Position numbers and translations under genes: made by a program. The notes under the pieces were generated by a model, which was given only the letters and a program-made list of their open reading frames with translations, had not been told where the DNA came from and did not search any database. Below, piece by piece: positions 17,704 through 26,398 of a DNA stretch of 64,000 nt. The stretch spans positions 9,188 to 73,187 of the forward strand of contig CAKUKE010000011.1 of NCBI GenBank assembly GCA_934662505.1. Direction: 5' to 3'. The DNA is from an uncultured Clostridia bacterium. GTDB lineage: Bacteria > Bacillota > Clostridia > Christensenellales > Aristaeellaceae. Every line of letters starts with the position of its first letter. The first letter of the stretch is position 1.

Positions 17704-17886
17704 GTGTTGGTTACACCTCCAAAATTCATCGGGTAAGCCCGGGGCAGGTCCTTCCGTCATGGCGTAGAAAACATGACGCGCCGACCTTCACCGGGGTGCT
17801 GCACGGACGCGCTACAACCCTGTACGCGCCCTTGCCCGCCACGGGATACCCCCAGGCGGGCGGATGGGAATAATTGCCATTCCCGG

Positions 17887-17916
17887 ATTATATAACAGCC
17901 GCGTGGTCCCGGCGAA
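17887..17916 (-). promoter_or_regulatory. Probable internal promoter before rpsM
   Basis: On the minus strand TTCGCC (17911-17916), 18 bp, TATAAT (17887-17892, within TTATATAAT). It would give a leader of about 180 nt before rpsM. A CCCGGC/GCCGGG hairpin (17908-17923) overlaps the -35 region. The -35 match is weak but the -10 is perfect in otherwise GC-rich DNA. Confidence 0.55.
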
Positions 17917-17997
17917 AGCCGGGCAGCCGCCCACGACGGCGGTCATAGCGTGGATAGCGGAACTGTCAGGCGCCTGCCTGACCCGCCGGACGGCTGC

Positions 17998-18111
17998 TTA
18001 ACCCTGACGCTGCTTGTGCTTGGGGTTTTCGCAGATGACCATCACCCGGCCCTTGCGCTTGATGATTTTGCACTTTTCGCAAATGGGCTTCACAGACGGA
18101 CGAACCTTCAC
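17998..18111 (-). CDS. rpmJ: 50S ribosomal protein L36
   Basis: A 37-codon gene with the zinc-ribbon form of L36: KVRPSVKPICEKCKIIKRKG, then RVMVICENPKHKQRQG. The zinc ligands are C11, C14, C27 and H32. The start is a GTG at 18111 with AGGAGGA 7-8 bp upstream; a nearby ATG at 18118 is in another frame. Its position between infA and rpsM is the usual one. Confidence 0.96.
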   Translation of the reverse strand: MKVRPSVKPICEKCKIIKRKGRVMVICENPKHKQRQG

Positions 18112-18384
18112 GCGTCATTCCTCCTTCGGTACCCGCATGGTAACGGGGGTCATGCGCCCCCGGTGCGGGGACGGGTATCAATGCGCGGAAAAATGGGTTA
18201 ATTTTCTCCGCATGTTCTGCCGCAGCTGACGCCGCGGACGAATAGGCTGCAAGCAGCCTGATTCTCATCTTCTGTGCGGCCACCTGCCGCATGGGCTTTG
18301 CCGGGGAGAGCCTGTCCTCCAGCAGATGCCGGACGGCTCCCCTTCCCGCCGCGCTGATGCGCGACCCTTTCCCGGAAGGAAAGG

Positions 18385-18606
18385 TCAGTTCTTGCTGCGC
18401 CAGGTAATGCGGCCGCGAGTCAGATCATAGGGAGACAATTCGATGGTCACTTTGTCGCCCGGATAGATCCGGATGAAATTCATGCGCATTTTGCCGGAAA
18501 TGTGCGCCATGATGCGGTGCCCGTTGGGCAGTTCCACCTGGAACATGGCGTTCGGCAGCGCTTCGATGACCTTGCCTTCCATTTCGATCACATCGTCCTT
18601 GGACAA
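18385..18606 (-). CDS. infA: Translation initiation factor IF-1
   Basis: The 73-residue OB-fold protein (MSKDDVIEMEGKVIEALPNA, then GHRIMAHISGKMRMNFIRI) is full length. IF-1 binds the A site of the 30S subunit during initiation. The start codon is TTG at 18604-18606, fixed by alignment to the conserved N-terminus, with AGGGAGGG upstream and only 4 bp after the KOW gene. A TTG start may hold expression down. Confidence 0.97.
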   Translation of the reverse strand: MSKDDVIEMEGKVIEALPNAMFQVELPNGHRIMAHISGKMRMNFIRIYPGDKVTIELSPYDLTRGRITWRSKN

Positions 18607-18610
18607 ACGG

Positions 18611-18916
18611 TCAACCCTCCCTCAATTCCTGCGCCTCTCGGGGCAGGCTGTCGGCGCGGTAAGGCGCGAGTGCTTTGCGGATATCGCTGTCCTTCAGCTG
18701 ACCCGCACGGTACATGGACAGAATACCGTCCAGCTGCACGGGCGCCGCAGACAGGTGTTTGCGCCTTTTTTTCTTCAGATGATCCAGCTTTCGCGTGTCA
18801 CCATCTGCAAGCATAACAAAATCGGCGTCCACAGATAATAATACCACAAAGCACCGGGTTTTGTCACGCCCTTTTTTCGAAAAAACAACGCTTCCGGGTA
18901 AAATTGTTGCTTTCAC
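18611..18916 (-). CDS. KOW-domain RNA-binding protein, ribosomal L14e-like
   Basis: This 101-residue protein starts with a KOW-like segment (LPGSVVFSKKGRDKTRCFVV) and a basic middle (LDHLKKKRRKHL), then a charged helical tail. Proteins of this type lie between map and infA in most Clostridia and are annotated as RNA-binding or L14e-like; the function has not been shown. The GTG start at 18916 follows GGGAGGG located in the end of map. Confidence 0.85.
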   Translation of the reverse strand: MKATILPGSVVFSKKGRDKTRCFVVLLSVDADFVMLADGDTRKLDHLKKKRRKHLSAAPVQLDGILSMYRAGQLKDSDIRKALAPYRADSLPREAQELREG

Positions 18917-18921
18917 AGCGC

Positions 18922-19692
18922 TTAACCCTCCCACTTGGCGTTGGGATGGGTCAGTATTTCCGGAGGACCCTCCGGCACAACGGCCAGCGTGTGCTCGTAG
19001 TGGGAGCATGGACTGTGGTCGTTGGTCACGATGGTCCACCCGTCCGCCAGCTGATGCACCGCGTAGTGGCCCTGGGCGATCATCGGCTCGATGCAGATGG
19101 TCATGCCCGGGTGCAGCCGGATGCCCCTGCCGGGGGTACCGAAGTTGGGCACGCTGGGATCCTCGTGCATGTGACGGCCGATACCGTGACCGGTCAGGTC
19201 GCGCACCACGCCGTAGCCGTGGGCTTCGGCATGCTCCTGCACCGCCCAGCCCACGTCGCCCAGCCGGTTGCCGTTGACCGCCGCCCGCGCGCCGCGCCAG
19301 AAGCACTCCTCGGTCACCCGCATGAGCTGTTCCTTTTCCGGAGACACCCTGCCGACGCCGACGGTCAGCGCGCTGTCCGCCTGCCAGCCGTCCAGAATGA
19401 GCCCGCAGTCAATGGACAGAAGCTGTCCCTCCCGCAGTTCCACCTGATCGGACGGGATGCCGTGCACCACTTCGTCGTCAATGCTGGCGCAGATGCTGGC
19501 CGGATACCCCTCATAATTGAGGAAGGAAGGAATGGCGTGGTATTTGCGGATCATTTCCTCTGCATAGGCGTCCAGCGCGGCAGTGGTTTCGCCGACCCGG
19601 ACCGCCTCCTTCAGCCGGCACAGCACATCATAGAGCAGATGCCCCGCGCTGCGCATTTTGTCCAACTGGTCTCGATTTTTAATGGTAATCAT
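18922..19692 (-). CDS. map: Type I methionine aminopeptidase
   Basis: The 256-residue enzyme removes the N-terminal methionine from nascent proteins. The five metal ligands are present as D95, D106, H169, E202 and E233, with H77 in the substrate pocket. One usual histidine after DGW is replaced (DGWQADSA rather than the common HGD), a modest variation. The ATG overlaps the adk stop by one base (TGATG), so the two are translationally coupled. Confidence 0.96.
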   Translation of the reverse strand: MITIKNRDQLDKMRSAGHLLYDVLCRLKEAVRVGETTAALDAYAEEMIRKYHAIPSFLNYEGYPASICASIDDEVVHGIPSDQVELREGQLLSIDCGLILDGWQADSALTVGVGRVSPEKEQLMRVTEECFWRGARAAVNGNRLGDVGWAVQEHAEAHGYGVVRDLTGHGIGRHMHEDPSVPNFGTPGRGIRLHPGMTICIEPMIAQGHYAVHQLADGWTIVTNDHSPCSHYEHTLAVVPEGPPEILTHPNAKWEG

Positions 19693-20321
19693 CAGTCCAA
19701 CCCCAACGTCTTCCGCACAGCCTGATGGTTTTCCTCCACGGTATGACCATTGCAGTCCACTTTATGCAAAAGTCCCTTGCCCGCATAGTAGTCCACCAGC
19801 GGCGCAGTCTGATCGGCGTACACCTTCAGACGGTTCTGCACCGTCTCAGCGCTGTCATCCTTGCGCTGGATCAGGGTTTCTCCGCAGCTTTCGCAGACGC
19901 TCCGACCCTTGAGCGCGTTCACATGGTACGTGCCGCCGCACTTGGGGCACACCCGGCGGCCGGACAGGCGACCGATGATTTCCTCATCTGCCAGCACAAA
20001 GTCCACCACCGCATCCATCTGAGCAAAGGTGCTCAGCGCCTCCGCCTGAGGCACGGTGCGGGGAAAACCGTCCAGAATGTAGCCGTTTTCACAGTCCTTT
20101 TCCTGCAGACGATCGCGCACAATGGCGATCACCACGTCATCAGGCACCAACTCGCCCCGGTCGATGTAGGCCTTGGCGGCCAGCCCCGTGGGGGTCTGAT
20201 TGCGAATGGCGGCGCGCAGGATCTCACCTGTGGAAATCTGCGGAATGCCTTCCTCCTCCATCAGACGCTGGGCGTGGGTACCCTTGCCCGCACCGGGCGG
20301 GCCGAGAAAAATCAGGTTCAT
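19692..20321 (-). CDS. adk: Adenylate kinase
   Basis: The 209-residue enzyme (ATP + AMP to 2 ADP) has the P-loop GPPGAGKGT at 7-15, the DGFPRT motif and a long LID with a zinc site made by C125, C128, C143 and C146, the Gram-positive type. The ATG at 20321 follows AGGAGAA; an upstream in-frame ATG would add 20 unlike residues. A 304-bp spacer with a long hairpin separates it from secY. Confidence 0.97.
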   Translation of the reverse strand: MNLIFLGPPGAGKGTHAQRLMEEEGIPQISTGEILRAAIRNQTPTGLAAKAYIDRGELVPDDVVIAIVRDRLQEKDCENGYILDGFPRTVPQAEALSTFAQMDAVVDFVLADEEIIGRLSGRRVCPKCGGTYHVNALKGRSVCESCGETLIQRKDDSAETVQNRLKVYADQTAPLVDYYAGKGLLHKVDCNGHTVEENHQAVRKTLGLD

Positions 20322-20527
20322 GCCTTGTTCTCCTTCCGGGGCTTTCTTTCCGCAGGCTGCAGGCCGCTTAAGGATGCGCACGGCCGTTACCGCCGTCCCT
20401 CCTCACGAGCGCTGCCGCCCTGCGAACGGCCGTCTGCCGAAAGCCCTTTTTCACAGAAACGCCATACGGCACAAAAGCGCACAAAACAATCGTTTGTGCG
20501 CATGCTGAACAGTACCCTGTACGGGGC

Positions 20528-20564
20528 CCGGACGGCTTCGCCGCAATGGGCGAAGCACGTCCGG
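20528..20564. other. Long hairpin in the secY-adk spacer
   Basis: CCGGACG-GCTTCGCC (20528-20542) pairs with GGCGAAGC-CGTCCGG (20549-20564) with one bulged A and a 6-base loop: 15 bp in all. No T-run follows on either strand, so it is not an ordinary terminator. The remainder of 20322-20625 shows no gene or clear promoter. Confidence 0.75.
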
Positions 20565-20625
20565 ATGTTTGAACGCGGCAGCCTTCCGGCGCAGCGTTTT
20601 TTCATGTCCCCGTCTGCGTTCACGC

Positions 20626-21894
20626 TCAGGACAGGAAGCCCTTGTAGTGACGCATGGTCAGCTGACCTTCAACCTGACGCACAGTCTCCAGCGCCACGCT
20701 CACAGCAATGAGGATGGAGGAAGCGCCAAAGGGAATGGACACGTTCCGCCACACGGTCAGCGCGGAGGGGACGGTGGACAGGATGGCCAGGAAGATGGCG
20801 GCGAACAGCGTCAGCCGGTTAGAGGACCGGGACAGGTATTCCACAGTGGGCGCGCCCGAACGGATGCCGGGAATATGACCGCCCTGCTGCTGAATGTTCT
20901 TGGCCATTTCCTGAGGGTTGAAGGTGATCGCGGTGTAGAAATAGCTGAACGCGATGATGAGCAGCGCGCAAACCAGCATATACCACACGCTGTACTGGTT
21001 CATGTTGGCGCTCCACCACTTGTAAGCGCCGGAGTTGGTGCCGAACATGGCAAAGATGGTGCCGGGGAACGCCATGAAGGAGTAGGCGAAGATCAGCGGG
21101 AGCACGCCCACCGCCAGAATTTTCAGCGGGATATGGGTGCTCTGGCCGCCGTACATCTTCCGACCCACCACGCGCTTGGCGTACTGGACGGGGATGCGGC
21201 GCTCGCCGCTGTCCACGAAGGTCACGACCGCCACGATCACAAGGGTCGTGATGATGATGACCAGCAGATTGCCCACAGCACCTGCCTGACCGGCAAACAC
21301 GTTGGACACGGAGGTCACCACACCGTTGAACAGGTTGGAAATGATACCGGCGAAGATCAGCAGGCTGATGCCGTTTCCAATGCCGTTCTTGGTGATCCGC
21401 TCGCCGATCCACATGGCCAGCGCAGTACCGCCGGCCATGGTGACGCCGATGGTGGCGTAACCGAAGAAGTTCTTGTATTCGGCCTTCACCACGTTCAGGC
21501 CGGCGATGATGCCGATGGCCTGCAGCGCGGCGAGAACCACGGTGACGTAACGGGTGATGCGGTTGATCTTCTTCTTGCCCTCTTCGCCGCCGTCCTTGCT
21601 CAGCCGCTCCAGCGCCGGGATGGCGATGGTGAGCAGCTGCATGATGATGGACGCGTTGATGTAGGGGGTGATACCCATGGCCATGATGGTCATCTGGGAG
21701 AAGGTGTTACCGGTCATCATGTTCAGCAGTCCCAGCGCGTCATACGCTTCCATGGAGGACTGCAGCTTGGCCAGATCGATGCCCGCCACGGGGATGACAC
21801 CCACCAGACGGAACAGGAGCAGCATCAGAAAGGTGTAGATCAGCTTTTTGCGCAGTTCAGGCACGCGCCAGGCGTTCCGCAGCGTTTCAAGCAT
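20626..21894 (-). CDS. secY: Preprotein translocase subunit SecY
   Basis: The 422-residue protein has ten predicted membrane helices and SecY signatures such as VIPVAGIDL, the plug-side region NMMTGNTFSQMTIMAMGITPYINASI, and the cytoplasmic loop GQSTHIPLKILAVGVLPLIFA. It forms the channel for protein export with SecE and SecG, which are encoded elsewhere. It starts 1 bp after the rplO stop. Confidence 0.98.
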   Translation of the reverse strand: MLETLRNAWRVPELRKKLIYTFLMLLLFRLVGVIPVAGIDLAKLQSSMEAYDALGLLNMMTGNTFSQMTIMAMGITPYINASIIMQLLTIAIPALERLSKDGGEEGKKKINRITRYVTVVLAALQAIGIIAGLNVVKAEYKNFFGYATIGVTMAGGTALAMWIGERITKNGIGNGISLLIFAGIISNLFNGVVTSVSNVFAGQAGAVGNLLVIIITTLVIVAVVTFVDSGERRIPVQYAKRVVGRKMYGGQSTHIPLKILAVGVLPLIFAYSFMAFPGTIFAMFGTNSGAYKWWSANMNQYSVWYMLVCALLIIAFSYFYTAITFNPQEMAKNIQQQGGHIPGIRSGAPTVEYLSRSSNRLTLFAAIFLAILSTVPSALTVWRNVSIPFGASSILIAVSVALETVRQVEGQLTMRHYKGFLS

Positions 21895-21895
21895 C

Positions 21896-22336
21896 TCACT
21901 TCACCTCGACTTTCCCGCCGATCGTCTCGATCTTCTCCTTGGCAGAAGCCGTGACCTTGTCGACATTAACGGTCAGTTTCTTGGTCAGCTCGCCGCCGCC
22001 CAGAATTTTGACGCCGTCCAGAGGCTTCTTGATCAGTCCGGCATTGATGAGCGCTTCGGTGTTGACCACAGAGCCGTCCTCAAAGCACTCCAGTGCGGAC
22101 ACATTTAAAGTGGCGTATTCCTTGGCGAAGATGTTGGTAAATCCACGCTTGGGAAGACGACGGGTCAGCGGCATCTGGCCGCCTTCAAATCCGGGGCGCT
22201 TGCCGCCGCCGGAGCGAGCCTTGGCGCCTTTATGACCTTTACCGGAGGTTTTGCCCAGCTGAGATCCTACGCCTCGACCAAGGCGCTTCGGGGCAGTCGT
22301 CGAACCGAGAGCCGGTTGCAACTCATGCAGTTTCAT
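21896..22336 (-). CDS. rplO: 50S ribosomal protein L15
   Basis: The 146-residue protein has the Gly/Lys-rich N-terminal tail (KRLGRGVGSQLGKTSGKGHKG) that threads into the 23S core, and the folded C-terminal domain ending in KIETIGGKVEVK. It lies between rpmD and secY as is standard. Confidence 0.98.
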   Translation of the reverse strand: MKLHELQPALGSTTAPKRLGRGVGSQLGKTSGKGHKGAKARSGGGKRPGFEGGQMPLTRRLPKRGFTNIFAKEYATLNVSALECFEDGSVVNTEALINAGLIKKPLDGVKILGGGELTKKLTVNVDKVTASAKEKIETIGGKVEVK

Positions 22337-22353
22337 GGGTGAGTCCTCCCTTC

Positions 22354-22536
22354 TTATTCGTTTACTTCCTCAACCTTGACCATGTGCTTCACGCAGAAGA
22401 TCTGGCCGCGGATGCAGGGGTTGTCTTCCTTGACCACCGTCTGACCCACCTTGCGCAGACCCAGCGCCTTCACGGTGTCAATGTGCTTTTGCAGGCTGGA
22501 GATCGGGGACTTGGTCAGCGTGATTTTCAGTTTCAT
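22354..22536 (-). CDS. rpmD: 50S ribosomal protein L30
   Basis: The 60-residue protein (MKLKITLTKSPISSLQKH, then KALGLRKVGQTVV) is the normal bacterial length. The ATG at 22536 follows AGGAGG; the longer frame upstream runs into rpsE. Confidence 0.97.
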   Translation of the reverse strand: MKLKITLTKSPISSLQKHIDTVKALGLRKVGQTVVKEDNPCIRGQIFCVKHMVKVEEVNE

Positions 22537-22552
22537 AGCTTTCAAATCCTCC

Positions 22553-23077
22553 TTAACCCAGAATTTCTTCCACGGTCTTGCCGCGCATCTGAGCCACGGT
22601 CTCGGCATTGCGCAGGGACTTGAGCCCTTCGATGGTGGCCTTGACGGTGTTGATGCGGTTGGAAGTGCCGAAGGTCTTGGTGCGCACGTCCTTCACACCG
22701 GCCATTTCCAGCACGGCGCGGGTGCCGCCGCCGGCGATCACGCCAGCGCCTTCTTCCGCGGGCATCAGCACCACCTTGGAAGTGCCGTAGTAGCCTTCGG
22801 TGGCATGGGGAATGCTGGTGCCTTCCAGAGGAACGGTCACCAGATGCTTCTTGGCGGCTTCGGACGCCTTGCGGATGGCCTCGGGCACTTCCTTGGCCTT
22901 GCCGATGGCAGTGCCGACCCGGCCGTTCTGGTCGCCTACGACAACCAGCGCGGCAAAGCGGAAGTTCTTACCACCCTTAACAACCTTGGTCACACGGTTG
23001 AGGGCGACCAGGCGCTCTTTGAATTCGCTGACGGGCTCTTCACGATCCCGGCGATCCCTGCGTTCATTCATAGGCAT
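22553..23077 (-). CDS. rpsE: 30S ribosomal protein S5
   Basis: The 174-residue protein has the double-stranded RNA-binding-like N-terminal domain (KERLVALNRVTKVVKGGKNF) and the GIRAVLEMAGVKDV-type C-terminal part (here GGGTRAVLEMAGVKDV). It takes part in decoding accuracy. It is 15 bp from rplR. Confidence 0.98.
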   Translation of the reverse strand: MPMNERRDRRDREEPVSEFKERLVALNRVTKVVKGGKNFRFAALVVVGDQNGRVGTAIGKAKEVPEAIRKASEAAKKHLVTVPLEGTSIPHATEGYYGTSKVVLMPAEEGAGVIAGGGTRAVLEMAGVKDVRTKTFGTSNRINTVKATIEGLKSLRNAETVAQMRGKTVEEILG

Positions 23078-23092
23078 GCGTTCTTTCCCTCC

Positions 23093-23461
23093 TTAGAAGT
23101 TCAGGCCGGCTTCGCGGGCGCCAGCGGCCACGGCCGCCACACGGCCCGTGTACACATAGCCGCCGCGGTCGAAGACTACGTCCTTGATACCGGCGTTGAG
23201 CGCACGCTCGGCCACCAGCTTGCCAACCAGCTTGGCAGCGCCGGACTTGTCCACTTCTTCCAGCTGACCCCGCAGGGCGGCGTCCAGGGTGGAAGCGGAG
23301 ACCAGGGTGATGCCCTTGGTGTCGTCGATGACTTGCGCGTAGATAGACTTGTTGCTGCGATAGACGCACAGACGCGGCATTTCGGGGGTGCCGCTGATCT
23401 TTTTGCGCACGCGGGCGTGACGGATCACGCGCACTTCATTACGGTCGCGCTTTTTGAACAT
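23093..23461 (-). CDS. rplR: 50S ribosomal protein L18
   Basis: The 122-residue protein (RVIRHARVRKKISGTPEMPR, then VFDRGGYVYTGRVAAVA) binds 5S rRNA together with L5. Full length and in the usual place. Confidence 0.98.
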   Translation of the reverse strand: MFKKRDRNEVRVIRHARVRKKISGTPEMPRLCVYRSNKSIYAQVIDDTKGITLVSASTLDAALRGQLEEVDKSGAAKLVGKLVAERALNAGIKDVVFDRGGYVYTGRVAAVAAGAREAGLNF

Positions 23462-23479
23462 ATGCGTTCACTCCCTCTC

Positions 23480-24028
23480 TTATTTCTTACCGGCCTTGCC
23501 TTCCTTGCGGCGGATAACCTCGCCCTCGTACTTGATGCCCTTGCCCAGATAGGGTTCAGGCTTACGAATGGCGCGGATATCGGCGGCAAGGTTGCCGACC
23601 TGCTGCTTGTCAATGCCATGCACGACGATCTTGGTCTGCACCGGCGTCTCAAAGGTAATGGTTGCGGGGGCGGTCAGGATGACGGGATGGGAAAAACCGA
23701 TGGAAATGTTCAGCTTCTTGCCGTTTTCCTCGGCGGCGGCACGGTAACCGGTGCCCACCATTTCCAGCGTCTTGCTGAAGCCCGTGGTCACGCCCACTAC
23801 CATGTTGTGCAGCAGAGCGCGATAGAGGCCGTGCATGGCGCGGTGTTCCTTATCGTCGTCAGGACGGGTGACCAGGACTTCGTTGTCCTTCAGTTCCACT
23901 TTGATATCAGGATTCACCTGCTGCGTCAGCGTGCCTTTAGGACCGGTGACCTTCACCATGTTCTGGTCGTCGATCTCTACCTTCACGCCGGCAGGAACGG
24001 GAATCGGAAGTCTTCCGATACGAGACAT
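23480..24028 (-). CDS. rplF: 50S ribosomal protein L6
   Basis: The 182-residue protein (MSRIGRLPIPVPAGVKVEID, with the C-terminal IRAIRKPEPYLGKGIKYEGE) has two similar domains and binds near the sarcin-ricin loop. Full length. Confidence 0.98.
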   Translation of the reverse strand: MSRIGRLPIPVPAGVKVEIDDQNMVKVTGPKGTLTQQVNPDIKVELKDNEVLVTRPDDDKEHRAMHGLYRALLHNMVVGVTTGFSKTLEMVGTGYRAAAEENGKKLNISIGFSHPVILTAPATITFETPVQTKIVVHGIDKQQVGNLAADIRAIRKPEPYLGKGIKYEGEVIRRKEGKAGKK

Positions 24029-24056
24029 TTTTTATACCTCCATTGCGTGTAGGGTG

Positions 24057-24455
24057 TTACCAGATGTAGCACAGCACTTCGCCGCCGATGTTTTCCTTGC
24101 GGGCGGCGCGATCGGTCATCACGCCGCGGCTGGTGGAAACGATGGCGATGCCCAGACCGCCCAGCACTTTAGGCAGTTCTTCGCAGGTCGCGTACACCCG
24201 CAGGCCGGGCTTGCTGATGCGGCGCAGACCCACGATGACGGGCTGCTTTTTGTCCAGGTACTTCAGGGTGATCTTGATGCTGCCCTGCAGACCGTCGTTC
24301 ACGTTTTCTACCGATTTGATGTAGCCCTCGTCCAAAAGGATCTTGGCGATCGCTTTTTTCATGTTGCTGGCGGGGATGGTCACGGTGTCGTGACGCGCCA
24401 CCTGCGCATTGCGGATGCGAGTGAGCATATCGGCAATGGGATCATTCATCATCAT
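24057..24455 (-). CDS. rpsH: 30S ribosomal protein S8
   Basis: The 132-residue protein (NDPIADMLTRIRNAQ, then the C-terminal STSRGVMTDRAARKENIGGE) binds the central domain of 16S rRNA and in E. coli represses the spc operon. Three consecutive ATG codons allow starts at 24455, 24452 or 24449. Confidence 0.97.
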   Translation of the reverse strand: MMMNDPIADMLTRIRNAQVARHDTVTIPASNMKKAIAKILLDEGYIKSVENVNDGLQGSIKITLKYLDKKQPVIVGLRRISKPGLRVYATCEELPKVLGGLGIAIVSTSRGVMTDRAARKENIGGEVLCYIW

Positions 24456-24476
24456 TGATGTTTACCTCCTTTACAC

Positions 24477-24662
24477 TTACCAGCTCGCTTTGCGCACGCC
24501 GGGGATCTGACCCTTATAGGCCAGTTCTCTGAAGCAGATACGGCACACGCCGTAGCGGCGCAGGACGCTGTGGGGACGACCGCACAGCGTGCAGCGCGTA
24601 TAGGCGCGGGTGGAGTACTTGGCGGGACGGGACTGACGCACCTTCATGCTTGTTTTTGCCAT
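24477..24662 (-). CDS. rpsN: 30S ribosomal protein S14, zinc type
   Basis: The 61-residue protein is the short zinc-binding form (S14Z) with C24, C27, C40 and C43, ending GQIPGVRKASW. Typical of Firmicutes. Confidence 0.98.
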   Translation of the reverse strand: MAKTSMKVRQSRPAKYSTRAYTRCTLCGRPHSVLRRYGVCRICFRELAYKGQIPGVRKASW

Positions 24663-24678
24663 TTTGCTTTCTCCTCCC

Positions 24679-25221
24679 TTACTGCGCGAACGGCATGCCC
24701 AGCAGCCGAAGCAGTTCCTTGGCTTCTTCGTCGGTCTTGGCGCTGGTGACGAAAATCATTTCCATGCCACGGATCTTTTCCACCTTGTCGTACTCGATTT
24801 CGGGGAAGATCAGCTGTTCCTTGATGCCCAGCGCATAGTTGCCGCGGCCGTCAAAGGCTTTGGCGCTCACGCCACGGAAGTCGCGCACACGGGGCAGCGC
24901 GATGGACACCAGTTTGTCCATGAATTCTTCCATCCGGGCGCCGCGCAGGGTCACCTTGGCGCCCACGTTCATGCCCTGACGAACCTTGAAGTTCGCGATG
25001 GACTTCTTCGCGCGGGTGACCAGAGGCTTCTGACCGGCGATCTGGGTCAGTTCCGCCACAGCGCCTTCCAGCGCTTTGGCGTTGTCCTTGCAATCGCCCA
25101 GGCCCATGTTGATGATGATCTTTTCCAGCTTGGGGATCTGCATGACGTTTTTGTAGCCGAACTTCTGCTGCAAGGCAGGCACAGCTTCGGCCAGATATTT
25201 TTCCTTAATACGGGTAGCCAT
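24679..25221 (-). CDS. rplE: 50S ribosomal protein L5
   Basis: The 180-residue protein (KEKYLAEAVPALQQKFGYKN, then IIINMGLGDCKDNAK) binds 5S rRNA. The ATG at 25221 follows GGAGG; a longer in-frame start upstream would lie in rplX. Confidence 0.97.
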   Translation of the reverse strand: MATRIKEKYLAEAVPALQQKFGYKNVMQIPKLEKIIINMGLGDCKDNAKALEGAVAELTQIAGQKPLVTRAKKSIANFKVRQGMNVGAKVTLRGARMEEFMDKLVSIALPRVRDFRGVSAKAFDGRGNYALGIKEQLIFPEIEYDKVEKIRGMEMIFVTSAKTDEEAKELLRLLGMPFAQ

Positions 25222-25238
25222 GAACTGTAACCTCCTTA

Positions 25239-25550
25239 TCAGTCGATCTGCGCGCCGCACTTTTTGCAGACGCGAACCTTTTTGCCATCTTCCAGCACCT
25301 TGTGGGCAACGCGGGTGGCCTTGCCGCACTTGGCGCACACGAGCATCACGTTGCTCGCGTCGATGTAGGCTTCCTTATGGACGATGCCGCCGGGCTGACC
25401 CTGAGCGCGGGCTTTCTGGTGCTTGGTGACCATCGCCACGCCTTCCACGGCCACTTTACCGGTCTTGGGCTGGGCGGAGATGACCTTGCCCTGCTTGCCC
25501 TTGTCCTTGCCGGAGATGACAACGACCTGATCTTTTGCTTTTACGAACAT
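25239..25550 (-). CDS. rplX: 50S ribosomal protein L24
   Basis: The 103-residue protein has the N-terminal KOW motif (DQVVVISGKDKGKQGKVIS) and a C-terminal CAKCGKATRV ... CKKCG zinc-ribbon-like segment. It starts 50S assembly. Confidence 0.97.
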   Translation of the reverse strand: MFVKAKDQVVVISGKDKGKQGKVISAQPKTGKVAVEGVAMVTKHQKARAQGQPGGIVHKEAYIDASNVMLVCAKCGKATRVAHKVLEDGKKVRVCKKCGAQID

Positions 25551-25565
25551 GTTTCATTGTCCTCC

Positions 25566-25934
25566 TTACAGTACTTCGGGAGCGAGGGAGACGATCTTCA
25601 TATAATCTTTCTCGCGCAGTTCGCGGGCAACCGGTCCAAAGATACGGGTGCCGCGGGGCATTTTGTCCGCACCGATCAGCACGGCGGCGTTATCGTCGAA
25701 GCGGATGTAGCTGCCGTCGGGACGGCGCTGGGGCTGGTGGACGCGAACGATGACGGCCTTGACCACATCGCCCTTTTTCACCTGACCGCCGGGGGTCGCG
25801 CTCTTGACGGACGCTACGATCACGTCGCCGATAGAGCCGGCACGGCGGAAGGAACCACCCAGCACGCGGATGCACATGATTTCCTTGGCGCCGGAGTTAT
25901 CGGCCACCTTGAGTCGCGTTTGCGGCTGAATCAT
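25566..25934 (-). CDS. rplN: 50S ribosomal protein L14
   Basis: The 122-residue protein (MIQPQTRLKVADNSGAKEIM, ending ARELREKDYMKIVSLAPEVL) is full length. The start at 25934 follows AAAGGAGG; the longer upstream frame is not conserved. Confidence 0.97.
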   Translation of the reverse strand: MIQPQTRLKVADNSGAKEIMCIRVLGGSFRRAGSIGDVIVASVKSATPGGQVKKGDVVKAVIVRVHQPQRRPDGSYIRFDDNAAVLIGADKMPRGTRIFGPVARELREKDYMKIVSLAPEVL

Positions 25935-26008
25935 AGGGTTTTCCTCCTTTATAGGTTCCTCTTCATGGCGGGTACGCAATGCCCCCATGAGAGGTCGGAT
26001 ACAGTGTT

Positions 26009-26065
26009 CCTGGTTTATACCAGGGAGGTCGCCCCTCGCCCGTGGCTGCCGGGGACATCTCCCCG
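26009..26065. other. Two hairpins in the rplN-rpsQ spacer
   Basis: CCTGGT/ACCAGG (26009-26024, loop TTAT) and CGGGGA/TCCCCG (26050-26065, loop CATC) stand in the 174-bp spacer 25935-26108. Elsewhere in this operon spacers are mostly under 30 bp, so this one is unusual. Role unknown. Confidence 0.6.
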
Positions 26066-26108
26066 ACCCACTTCGGACGAAAGGGCTTTTAAGCCTTGCG
26101 ACTTTTCC

Positions 26109-26369
26109 TTACTTCGCCTTTTCGATGATCTCCACCAGGCGCCAGTGCTTATCCTTGGACAGGGGACGGCATTCCATGATCTTCACGGTGTCGCCCACGC
26201 CGCACTGGTTTTCTTCATCATGCGCCTTGATCTTGCTGGTGCGGGTGATGAACTTGCCGTACAGCGGATGACGCACACGGGTGGAAAGAGAGACAGTGAT
26301 GGTTTTGTCCATCTTATCGCTGACGACCACGCCGATGCGGGTCTTGCGGAGGCCTCTTACTTCAGACAT
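26109..26369 (-). CDS. rpsQ: 30S ribosomal protein S17
   Basis: The 86-residue OB-fold protein (RKTRIGVVVSDKMDKTITV, then GDTVKIMECRPLSKDKHWRL) is full length. ATG at 26369 follows AAAGGAGT. Confidence 0.97.
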   Translation of the reverse strand: MSEVRGLRKTRIGVVVSDKMDKTITVSLSTRVRHPLYGKFITRTSKIKAHDEENQCGVGDTVKIMECRPLSKDKHWRLVEIIEKAK

Positions 26370-26398
26370 GTCTTTGACTCCTTTCACAGCTTTGCCGG

